DNA of 23,867 nucleotides from a virus. Made by a program: the position numbers and the translations under genes. The notes beneath the pieces are model-generated. The model was not told the DNA's origin and did not search any database. It saw only the letters and a list, made by a program, of their open reading frames with translations. The first letter of the stretch is position 1. Every line of letters starts with the position of its first letter. The stretch covers positions 1-23,867 of IMG/VR virus record IMGVR_UViG_3300048586_000397, one strand, 5' to 3'. This document shows, piece by piece, positions 7,334-14,500 of the stretch.

Positions 7334-7606
7334 TCAGCGGGCGTGTTCGCCCTCGCCAAAGGCGCTGTCGGTGATGCGCTTCAGCAGGCTGGCGTAGTGT
7401 TCGAGGGTGCCGACCATGGCCCAGCCAACCTCGTCGGGGGCGCAGTTGAAATGGTCGTCGCTGAGCGCCAGCAGGCGAGCGAGCATCTCGTCGATCTCGG
7501 CCTTCTTGCCGATGAAGGCGGCGAGCGCAGCTTCCTTGTTGCGCCGGGCCTTGTCGGCGCGGGCCTCAAAGCGCGGGGTGGTGATCGGGTTCAGGCGCGT
7601 GGTCAT
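7334..7606 (-). CDS. Conserved phage hypothetical protein (90 aa), leftward
   Basis: The 90-aa product is charged and predicted largely helical (TPRFEARADKARRNKEAALA, then KKAEIDEMLARLLALSDDHF) with no signal or membrane segment. A GGAG ribosome site precedes the start on the minus strand. It lies 95 nt upstream of the DUF3489 gene in the same direction, so the two may share a promoter in the 7607-7717 gap. I recognise no named domain. The competing plus-strand ORF in this region is basic and low-complexity and is rejected as a shadow. Function unknown. Confidence 0.65.
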   Translation of the reverse strand: MTTRLNPITTPRFEARADKARRNKEAALAAFIGKKAEIDEMLARLLALSDDHFNCAPDEVGWAMVGTLEHYASLLKRITDSAFGEGEHAR

Positions 7607-7717
7607 CGTTGTGGCTCCGGGTGAGTTGCATCGTCCTCGTGGGATGGACGTTCGCTCTGTCCGCGAGGCTTATCAACGATATAAGCACCTGACTTTGAAT
7701 GATAATCGAGGCCGGCG
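7607..7717. promoter_or_regulatory. Divergent intergenic region, likely promoters for both directions
   Basis: This 111-nt gap separates the leftward 90-aa gene from the rightward small-terminase gene. It is AT-richer than its flanks around 7669-7706. An imperfect palindrome CTTATCAACGATATAAG lies at 7669-7685, overlapping a possible -10 TATAAG (7680-7685). GAGG at 7708-7711 serves the terminase start at 7718. No convincing -35 is seen, so the promoter call is tentative; the palindrome could be an operator for late transcription. Confidence 0.4.
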
Positions 7718-8302
7718 ATGCAGGGCATGAGCGAGCGCCAGTATGCCGCCCATGTCGGGCTATCGCGCGGCGCGATCCAGAAGGCGAAGGCTGCCGGCCG
7801 GCTGGTCCTGCACGAGGATGGCAGCATCGACGCCGCGGCTTCGGACAAGCGGCGGGCCGAGACGACGGACCCGTCAAAGACCCGCAAGCCGTCCGCGCCG
7901 AAGCTGAAGCCCGTGCCCGAGGCCGCCGTCGCCGCCGTGGGCGACACGCTTCGGGAGCAGGGTTTGACCGCCCCGGCCATCGGCGGCGGCACGACCTTCC
8001 TGCAGGCCAAGACCGCGAACGAGGTGCTGAAGGCGCAGGAGCGACGCATCCGGCTCCAGAAGCTGAAGGGGGAGCTGGTCGACCGTGCGCGGGCGGAGAC
8101 GCTGATGTTTCGGCTCGCGCGCGACGAGCGCGACGCGTGGGTGACCTGGCCGGCGCGGGTTGCCGCGCTCATGGCCTCTGAACTCACCGCGGCGCTTGGG
8201 GACACATGCGAGGTGGAGGCGGCGCTGATGCAGAAGGTTCTGGAGGCCCATGTCCGCGCCCAGCTCGACAGCCTCGCAGAGATCCGACCCGGGCTTGGAT
8301 GA
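7718..8302 (+). CDS. Phage terminase small subunit (Nu1-like)
   Basis: The 194-aa product opens with a helix-turn-helix SERQYAAHVGLSRGAIQKAK followed by a wing-like GRLVLHEDGSIDAAAS, as in Nu1/small-terminase DNA-binding domains. A Pro/Lys linker (about 48-68) precedes a helical C-terminal half rich in KAQERRIRLQKLKGELVDR, which would carry oligomerisation and large-subunit contacts. Small terminase recognises phage DNA at the packaging start site. ATG 7718 has GAGG seven nt upstream; ATG 7727 is an alternative. The large-subunit gene starts inside its 3' end, the normal order, but is truncated, so packaging is not possible from this locus. Confidence 0.8.
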   Translation: MQGMSERQYAAHVGLSRGAIQKAKAAGRLVLHEDGSIDAAASDKRRAETTDPSKTRKPSAPKLKPVPEAAVAAVGDTLREQGLTAPAIGGGTTFLQAKTANEVLKAQERRIRLQKLKGELVDRARAETLMFRLARDERDAWVTWPARVAALMASELTAALGDTCEVEAALMQKVLEAHVRAQLDSLAEIRPGLG

Positions 8303-8505
8303 CGACCTCTTCGGGTTCGACGGCGCCGCCGCGCTGATCCGTGCCTGGTCGCGGGGTCTGCGTCCTGATCCTGACCTGACCGTCTCGAGCTGGGCCGACC
8401 GCCACCGGAAACTCGCCTCGCGGGCCTCGGCCGAGCCCGGGCAGTACCGCACCGCGCGCACGCCCTACATGCGCGAGATCATGGACCGGCTCTCGCCCGG
8501 CGATC
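8250..8505 (+). pseudogene. Large terminase subunit, N-terminal fragment only
   Basis: From ATG 8250, 53 nt inside the small-terminase gene, the frame encodes a GpA-like terminase N-terminus: GFDGAAALIRAWSRGLRPD, LTVSSWADRHRKLASRASAE and RTARTPYMREIMDRLSPG. After GDP at about 8505 the similarity ends. The frame continues only as Arg/His-rich nonsense to 8786, because the following DNA belongs to a holin-like gene in another frame. The normal protein is roughly 600-700 aa with an ATPase Walker A soon after this point and a nuclease domain; none of that is present. It is a deletion remnant with no expected function. Confidence 0.85.
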
Positions 8506-8556
8506 CTCGCCGCCTGGGGCGCGCTCGGCGGCGCCACGAACGCACTGACCACGAAG

Positions 8557-8790
8557 ATGCGGCTGCGCGATGCGCTGCGGCACATCCTGCTCGGCGGGCT
8601 GATCGCCGCCGGGATGGGCAGCCTCTCCATGGCCGTGATCACCGCCTGGCTCAGTCTGCCGCCCGAGGCGATCCCCGCAGGCGGAGCGGCGGGTTCGGCG
8701 GCCTATCTCGTCGGGGTCTTCGGACCGGCCTTCATCGAGATGCTGCTCGCCCGCCTCCGCCGCGCCAACGAAGGCCGCGGCGATGAATGA
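8557..8790 (+). CDS. Holin-like phage membrane protein, probably lacking its N-terminus
   Basis: The ORF from ATG 8557 gives 77 aa with two hydrophobic segments (about 8-30 and 42-66), separated by a short LPPEAIPAGG loop, and a charged tail LLARLRRANEGRGDE. Phage-like sequence in the same frame extends upstream to about 8503 (AILAAWGALGGATNALTTKM), a first membrane-like segment, but has no start codon before it meets the terminase fragment. The original gene therefore lost its beginning to the deletion; ATG 8557 could still yield a shortened protein. The family probably makes the inner-membrane pore releasing endolysin. This role is inferred from its place in front of the lysozyme gene. Confidence 0.65.
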   Translation: MRLRDALRHILLGGLIAAGMGSLSMAVITAWLSLPPEAIPAGGAAGSAAYLVGVFGPAFIEMLLARLRRANEGRGDE

Positions 8791-8914
8791 GCTCATTCGC
8801 CTCGCGCGCTCCCTCCGCTGCGAGCCTTCCGCTCCACGGCAGGCTTTCGCCCATCGCCTGCGCATTGGCCTTGCCGTCGCGGCACTGATCCTGATCCTCT
8901 CGCTTCTCCGGTAA
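8783..8914 (+). CDS. Small single-pass membrane protein (43 aa)
   Basis: ATG 8783 overlaps the stop of the holin-like gene by 8 nt. The product is 43 aa: a basic N-terminal half (NELIRLARSLRCEPSAPRQA) and one C-terminal membrane segment (IGLAVAALILILSLL) ending in Arg. It ends five nt before the endolysin start, so it belongs to the lysis cassette by position. No family recognised. It may be a lysis modulator such as an antiholin, but nothing in the sequence proves this. Confidence 0.5.
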   Translation: MNELIRLARSLRCEPSAPRQAFAHRLRIGLAVAALILILSLLR

Positions 8915-8918
8915 TCTC

Positions 8919-9578
8919 ATGCACATGACCGACCGGGGCCTGCTGGCCCTCGTCCGGCACGAAGGACTCGTGCCCGGACCCTATCTTGATGTGAAAAAGG
9001 TCTGGACCTTCGGCATCGGCCACACGGCTGCCGCCGGGGAGCCCGATCCGTCCACGATGCCGCGCGGCATGCCCGCCGATCTCGACGCCGGGATCCGCGA
9101 GGCGTTCCGGGTCTTCCATGCCGACCTCGCCCGCTACGAGGCCGCTGTCCTGCGCGCCGTGAAGGTTCCGCTGGCGCCGCACGAGTTCGATGCGCTGGTC
9201 AGCTTTCACTACAACACCGGCGGCATCGCGAAGGCCGCGCTCACCCGGCACCTCAACGCCGGCAATCGCGTTGCAGCCGCCGACGCGTTTCTGAACTGGC
9301 GGCGACCGGCCTCCATCATCCCGCGCCGCGAAGCCGAGCGCGACCTGTTCCGCCACGGCCAATATCCCGGCGGCACGATCCCGGTCTGGTCCGTGGACCG
9401 CGCGGGCCGCGTGGACTTCTCCAGGCCGATCCGCCGCCTGACGGAAGACGAGGCTCTGGCCCTGCTGCGGCCGTCGCCGCTGCCGAGACCGCCGGTCTTC
9501 GATCTTGCTCCCGACGCGCCGACCGGCTGGCTCGCCCGCCTGGCCGCCTTCTTCTCCATCCTGATCCGGAGGGCCTGA
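8919..9578 (+). CDS. Phage endolysin, GH24 lysozyme
   Basis: The 219-aa product is a T4-type lysozyme. Catalytic Glu15 (LVRHEG), Asp24 (YLD) and Thr30 (VWTFGIGHT) have the same spacing as Glu11/Asp20/Thr26 of T4 lysozyme. FDALVSFHYNTGG and LNAGNRVAAADAFLNW are further family signatures. Residues 1-150 form the glycosidase domain; the rest is a Pro-rich linker and a hydrophobic C-terminal segment (WLARLAAFFSILIRRA) that might bind the membrane. No cleavable signal peptide is present, so export probably depends on a holin. It cuts the MurNAc-GlcNAc bond of peptidoglycan. ATG 8919 and 8925 are both possible starts. Confidence 0.92.
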   Translation: MHMTDRGLLALVRHEGLVPGPYLDVKKVWTFGIGHTAAAGEPDPSTMPRGMPADLDAGIREAFRVFHADLARYEAAVLRAVKVPLAPHEFDALVSFHYNTGGIAKAALTRHLNAGNRVAAADAFLNWRRPASIIPRREAERDLFRHGQYPGGTIPVWSVDRAGRVDFSRPIRRLTEDEALALLRPSPLPRPPVFDLAPDAPTGWLARLAAFFSILIRRA

Positions 9579-9581
9579 CCC

Positions 9582-9812
9582 ATGCGCTACATTCGTCCGA
9601 CCTCGCTCACCTGGTGGGCGGGACTGCTCGCCATGCTCACCGGCATTGCCTCTCTCGCGTTGCCCGCGACCGGGCCGCTCGGGGAAGTGTCCCGCCTCGT
9701 CGCACTGCTCGCCGGCTCGGGGGACGCTTCGCCCGCGGGGCTCATGTTCCTCGGTCTGGGCCTGATCGGTCTGCGGGACCGGATCGAGCGCGGGTTCCGC
9801 GGCGATGCTTGA
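9582..9812 (+). CDS. Holin-like two-segment membrane protein (76 aa)
   Basis: A strong GGAGGG site at 9568-9573 supports ATG 9582, three nt after the endolysin stop. The 76-aa product has two hydrophobic segments, WWAGLLAMLTGIASLAL (about 11-27) and SPAGLMFLGLGLIGL (about 51-65), and a charged C-terminus RDRIERGFRGDA. This shape fits a small holin or holin partner, and the place in the lysis cassette agrees, but I do not recognise a named family. With the 8557 gene damaged by the deletion, this could be the working membrane component. That is inference. Confidence 0.6.
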   Translation: MRYIRPTSLTWWAGLLAMLTGIASLALPATGPLGEVSRLVALLAGSGDASPAGLMFLGLGLIGLRDRIERGFRGDA

Positions 9813-9906
9813 GTTCTTCGCAGGTGTCGTCGTGGGCGGCTGCCTCGGCGTATTCGTCGTCGCCCTCTGCATGGCCGCCGCACGCGGGGAGCGGGACGAT
9901 GGCTGA
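9805..9906 (+). CDS. Tiny membrane protein, DUF3789-like (33 aa)
   Basis: ATG 9805 overlaps the previous stop by 8 nt. The product is 33 aa: MLEFFAGVVVGGCLGVFVVA, the rest of a single membrane helix, and a short charged tail. The MLEFxxGxxVGGxxGV start resembles DUF3789, a family of very small phage proteins. Its stop overlaps the start of the inner spanin candidate by 8 nt, so it is embedded in a chain of coupled lysis genes. Function unknown; confidence is limited by its size. Confidence 0.45.
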   Translation: MLEFFAGVVVGGCLGVFVVALCMAAARGERDDG

Positions 9907-10129
9907 ACTCCTCATCTGGCTGGTCGCGGCTCTCGGCGCGGTCGGGGGCGTCGTCCTCGGCCGGGTCTGGGGCCGAGTGGAAGGGGAACGTGCAGGCAAA
10001 CGGGAGGCGGAACGCGATGCGATCAAAGACAAGAACAACCGTGTCGAGCGCGGGCGGGATGCGGTTCGTGATGGCCGCGGCGCTGGCGATCCCGCTGACC
10101 GGCTGCGCCGCAACGATGGGCGGTGGTGA
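9899..10129 (+). CDS. Inner-membrane spanin-like protein (Rz-type candidate)
   Basis: The 76-aa product starts at ATG 9899, overlapping the preceding tiny gene. It has one N-terminal membrane segment (LLIWLVAALGAVGGVVLGRV) followed by a highly charged helical tail (GRVEGERAGKREAERDAIKD), the layout of an i-spanin anchored in the inner membrane with a periplasmic coiled coil. A lipoprotein gene overlaps its 3' half in another frame, exactly as Rz1 overlaps Rz. Spanin pairs fuse inner and outer membranes in the last step of lysis. The call rests on topology and gene arrangement, not on recognised sequence similarity. Confidence 0.65.
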   Translation: MAELLIWLVAALGAVGGVVLGRVWGRVEGERAGKREAERDAIKDKNNRVERGRDAVRDGRGAGDPADRLRRNDGRW

Positions 10130-10259
10130 CGCCGGCTGCGCCTCCTACGCCGAGGCGCGGCTCGCCCGGCCGCCCGCCGAGACTGTCGCAGCCGTGCCGC
10201 CGGACTGGGCGAGCTGGATCGCCGATCTCGACGACCGAATGACGGGAACCTGCCGATGA
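10059..10259 (+). CDS. Outer-membrane lipoprotein spanin-like protein (Rz1-type candidate)
   Basis: From ATG 10059 the 66-aa product starts MRFVMAAALAIPLTGCAATM: a short signal peptide with lipobox LTGC, lipidation expected on Cys16, leaving a mature 51-aa protein. ATG 10017 in the same frame would add 14 polar residues before the signal and is less likely. Two further Cys follow (GDAGCASYAE and the C-terminal TGTCR). The mature part is Pro-containing (RPPAETVAAVPPDW). The 5' part lies inside the i-spanin gene in a different frame and the 3' end overlaps the DUF2163 gene by 4 nt. A small o-spanin lipoprotein is the best fit. Confidence 0.65.
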   Translation: MRFVMAAALAIPLTGCAATMGGGDAGCASYAEARLARPPAETVAAVPPDWASWIADLDDRMTGTCR

Positions 10260-11140
10260 AATCCCTCTCGCCCGAGCTTCAGGCGCATCTCGACGAGGGC
10301 ACGACGACGCTCGCCTGGTGCTGGCGCATCACCCGTGCCGACGGCGTCACCTTCGGCTTCACCGATCACGACCGGACGCTGAGCTTCGACGAGACCGACT
10401 TCGAGCCCGAGAGCGGGTTGACCGCCTCCGAGGTCCGCTCGGGCTCGGACTTGTCGGTGGATGCGCAGGACGCGGAAGGCGTGCTGACCTCGGACCAGAT
10501 CACCGAGACCGACATTCTTGACTGCCGATGGGACAACGCCGAGGTCGAGGTCTGGCGGGTGAACTGGGCCGACACTGGCCAGCGCGTGCTGATGCGGCGC
10601 GGTGCCATCGGCCAGATCCGGCGCGGGCGGCTCGCCTTCGTCGCCGAGGTGCGCTCGCTCGCCCATGTGCTGGGCCAGACGGTCGGGCGGACCTTCCAGG
10701 CAACCTGCGATGCAGCACTCGGCGATGCACGCTGCGGTGTCGATCTGGAGGACCCGGCCTACAAAGGGACGGGCGCCGTCATCGATCTCCTGCGCGACAG
10801 GGCCTTCACCGCCTCTGGCCTCGGCGGCTTCGCCTCCGGCTGGTTCACCTTCGGCACGCTGAACTGGACGAGCGGCGCAAATGCGGGGCGGCGCACCGAG
10901 GTGCTGGGCCATGACGTCACGGATGGCATTGCCGTGCTGACGCTCCTCGAGGCGCCGGTGCGCGCGATCGCCGAGGGCGACGGTTTCACCATCCGCGCGG
11001 GCTGCGACAAGCGCATGGAGACCTGCGGGACGAAGTTCGCCAACACCGCCAACTTTCGCGGCTTCCCGCACATCCCCGGCCAGGACGCGGTGCTGCGCTA
11101 CGCCACGAAGGATGGCGGGCACGAGGGGTCTGTGCTGTGA
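10256..11140 (+). CDS. DUF2163 phage/GTA tail hub protein (GTA gp13-like)
   Basis: The 294-aa product matches the DUF2163 family (formerly BR0599-like), the baseplate hub of rhodobacterial gene transfer agents and siphophages. The N-terminus HLDEGTTTLAWCWRITRADG and the ATEVRSGSDLSV-type region (here SGLTASEVRSGSDLSVD) are family hallmarks. Four cysteines sit as C151-X8-C160 and C250-X6-C257, a layout that fits the iron-sulfur cluster reported for the GTA hub protein and for lambda gpL. It would link the tail tube to the megatron. The start overlaps the o-spanin stop (ATGA) and its stop overlaps the NlpC gene (GTGA). Length is normal, so the gene is intact despite loss of the tail tube genes. 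Confidence 0.9.
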   Translation: MKSLSPELQAHLDEGTTTLAWCWRITRADGVTFGFTDHDRTLSFDETDFEPESGLTASEVRSGSDLSVDAQDAEGVLTSDQITETDILDCRWDNAEVEVWRVNWADTGQRVLMRRGAIGQIRRGRLAFVAEVRSLAHVLGQTVGRTFQATCDAALGDARCGVDLEDPAYKGTGAVIDLLRDRAFTASGLGGFASGWFTFGTLNWTSGANAGRRTEVLGHDVTDGIAVLTLLEAPVRAIAEGDGFTIRAGCDKRMETCGTKFANTANFRGFPHIPGQDAVLRYATKDGGHEGSVL

Positions 11141-11571
11141 CCTCCGCCGATCCCACCCGCGTCATCGCCATCGCGCGGGCCTGGCTCGGCACGCCGTACC
11201 ACGACCAGGCGAGCCTGCGCGGCGTCGGCTGCGATTGCCTCGGGCTCGCGCGCGGGGTCTGGCGTGAGGTCGTCGGCCCCGAGCCGTTCCCGATCCCGCC
11301 CTACAGCCGCGACTGGGGCGAGACGGGTCCGCGCGAAGTTCTGGCCGAGGGCGCGCGGCGGATGATGATCGAGGTGCCGCCTGCCGAGGCCGGTCCCGGC
11401 GCGCTGGTGCTCTTCCGCATGAAGCCCCGCGCCATCGCCAAGCATGTCGGGATCCTGACCGGTCCCGCCTCCTTCCTCCACGCCTACGAGCGGCTCGGCG
11501 TGATCGAGGAACCGCTCGCCCCATCCTGGCTGCGGCGCATCGCCTTCGCTTTCCTGTTCCCGCAACGCTGA
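11137..11571 (+). CDS. NlpC/P60-family phage cell-wall peptidase (GTA gp14-like)
   Basis: GTG 11137 overlaps the hub gene stop. The 144-aa product is an NlpC/P60 cysteine peptidase: AWLGTPYHDQASLRGVGCDC carries the likely nucleophile Cys34, with His in AKHVGILTG and a further His in FLHAYERLGV. Such proteins sit in the tail tip and cut peptide cross-links of peptidoglycan to let DNA through during infection. It lies between the hub and megatron genes, the same order as g13-g14-g15 in RcGTA. Family and order agree, so the call is firm. Confidence 0.92.
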   Translation: MTSADPTRVIAIARAWLGTPYHDQASLRGVGCDCLGLARGVWREVVGPEPFPIPPYSRDWGETGPREVLAEGARRMMIEVPPAEAGPGALVLFRMKPRAIAKHVGILTGPASFLHAYERLGVIEEPLAPSWLRRIAFAFLFPQR

Positions 11572-11580
11572 GACTCCGAC

Positions 11581-14500
11581 ATGGCCACCCTCGTTCTCGG
11601 CGCGGCCGGCGCCGCCATTGGCGGCAGCATCGGCGGCGCGATCCTCGGCGTCAGTGCAGCCACCATCGGGGGCTTCATCGGCTCCAGCATCGGCTCGGTG
11701 GTCGACAGCTGGATCATCTCGTCGCTGGCGCCCACACAGCGCATCGAGGGCGCGCGGCTCGACACGCTCCGCATCACCTCGGCCACCGAGGGCGCGGTCA
11801 TCCCGCGGCTCTATGGCCGGATGCGCATGGGCGGCAACATCATCTGGGCGACCGATTTCCGCGAGGAGACGAAGACCACCACGCAGGGCGGCGGCAAGGG
11901 CGGCGGAGGCGGCAAAGTCAAGACGACCGAGTATCTCTACTTTGCCAGTTTCGCCGTAGCGCTCTGCGAGGGCCCGATCACCGGGATCGGCCGCATCTGG
12001 GCCGACGGCAAGCCGATGGACCTCTCCGGCGTCACCTGGCGCTGGTATCCGGGCGACGAGGCGCAGACGGCGGACCCGTTCATTGCGGCGAAGATGGGCG
12101 CGGCCAACACGCCCGCCTATCGCGGCACCGCCTATGTGGTCTTCGAGGAACTGGCGCTCTCGACCTACGGCAACCGCCTGCCGCAGCTCTCCTTCGAGGT
12201 GTTCCGGCCGCTGGCCGATCCCGACACCGCCGAGGGGCTGACCCGCGCGGTCACCATGATCCCGGCCTCGGGCGAGTTCACCTATGCCACGCAGGCGATC
12301 CGGAAGACCGATGGCGGCGCGTCGGTGCCCGAGAACCTGAACGCGCTGGCCGACTCCACCGACATGGTGGAGGCGCTCGACCGGCTGCAGGCGATGGCGC
12401 CTGCGGTCGAGAGCGTCAGCCTCGTCGTGGCGTGGTTCGGCGACGATCTGCGGGCGGGATCCTGCAAGGTGCGGCCGGGCGTCGAGGTGTCCGCAAAGTC
12501 GACCACGCCCGCCAGCTGGTCGGTGAATGGCGTGAGCCGCGCCGGTGCCTTCCTCGTCAGCCGCGACGATCAGGATCGCCCGGTCTATGGCGGCACGCCG
12601 TCCGACTTCGCCGTGGTGCAGGCGATCCAGGAGATGAAGGCCCGCGGGCTGCGCGTGACATTCTATCCCTTCATCCTGATGGACGTGCCGCCCGGCAACA
12701 GTCTGCCGAACCCCTATTCGGACAACGCCGCCGAGACCGGCCAGCCCGCGTTTCCTTGGCGGGGGCGGATCACCTGTTCGCCTGCAGCGGGCTTCGCCGG
12801 GACCGTGGACAAGACCGGCACGGCCGCCGCGCAGGTCGCGAGCTTCTTCGGAGCCGCGACGCCCGCGAGCTTTAGTGTCTCGGGCCAGTCGGTTTCGTGG
12901 ACCGGCCCGTCCGGCGACTGGGGCCTGCGGCGCATGGTGCTGCACTACGCCCATCTCTGCGCGGCGGCGGGCGGTGTCGACGCCTTCCTGATCGGCACCG
13001 AGATGCCGGGGCTGACGACGATCCGCTCGGGGGCCAGCACCTATCCCGCCGTGCAGGCCTATCGGGATCTGCTCGCCGATGTGCGCTCGATCCTCGGGTC
13101 CGGCACCAAGATCGGCTACGCCGCCGACTGGTCGGAATACTTCGGGCACCAGCCGGGCGACGGCAGCGGCGACGTGTTCTTCCACCTCGACCCGCTCTGG
13201 TCGGATGCCAACATCGATTTCATCGCGATCGACAATTACATGCCGCTCTCCGACTGGCGGGACGGGTTCGAGCATGCCGACGCGGCCGAGGGCTGGCCTG
13301 CGATCTATGACCGGACCTATCTGCAGAGGAACATCGCGGGCGGCGAAGGCTTCGACTGGTTCTATGCCTCTGCCGCCGACAGATCCGCGCAGGTCCGCAC
13401 CCCGATCACCGATGGCGCGGCGGCCAAGCCGTGGGTGTTCCGCTACAAGGACCTGCGCGCCTGGTGGTCGAACCCGCACTACAATCGCCCGGGTGGGGTG
13501 GAGAGCGGCACACCGACGGCGTGGGTGCCGGAGTCGAAGCCGATCTGGTTCACCGAGCTCGGCTGTCCGGCCATCGACCGGGGCACCAACCAGCCCAACG
13601 TGTTCTTCGACCCGAAGTCGTCGGAGAGCTTCACGCCGCATTTCTCGCGAGGCTGGCGCGACGACGCGATCCAACGCGCCTACCTCGAGGCCAGCTACCT
13701 CTGGTGGGGTCAGGGCGCGAACAACCCGACGTCATCCGTCTACGGCGGCCGGATGGTCCATGTCCCCGAATGCGCCGCCTGGACCTGGGACGCGCGGCCC
13801 TATCCGTTCTTTCCGGAGCTGACCGGCACCTGGACAGACGGCCCGAACTGGCGGCTCGGTCACTGGCTGACCGGACGGCTCGGCGCGGTGTCGCTGCCGG
13901 CCCTCGTGCGCCATCTCTGCCTGCGCGCTGGGCTGGCGGAAAGCCTGATCGACGTCTCGGGCCTCTGGGGCGCGGTCGAGGGCTATGTGATCGGGGCACT
14001 CGAAAGCCCCCGCGCCTCGATTTCCACCTTGGCCCGCCACTTCGGGTTCGATGCCATCGAAACGGAGGGCGTGATCCGCTTCGTCATGCGCGGCCGCGCC
14101 TCGGTTGCGACGCTCACCATCGACGATCTCGTCGCAAGCCGCGAGGGCGAGGCCTTCGAGCTGACCCGCGGCCAGGAGACCGAACTGCCCCAGGCGCTGA
14201 AATGGCAGGTCGCCCGCGCGGACGAGGATTATGACGCAGCGCTTGTCGAGGCCCGCCGTATCACGGTCGACACCACGCGCATTGCCTCGGAAAGTTTCCC
14301 GATGGCGATCCCGCCCGAAGAGGCCGAACGCCGCTGCCGCCGCGCGCTGATGGAAGCCTGGATCGGCCGGGAGAGCGCCACCTTCCGCCTGCCGCCCTCG
14401 CGGCTAGCCCTCGATCCCGCCGACGTCATCCGGCTGGCGCATGATGGCCGTGAGGTCGAGTTCCGCCTCGTCTCCGTCGCCGATGCCGAGGCGCGCGGGA

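Noticed and set aside
6483-7397. Plus-strand ORF of 304 aa
   Set aside because: Antisense shadow of the DUF3489 gene; the minus strand carries the recognised domain.
11098-13674. Minus-strand ORF of 858 aa
   Set aside because: Antisense to the NlpC and megatron genes; long open frames opposite GC-rich genes are expected and the composition is Arg/Gly/His-rich.
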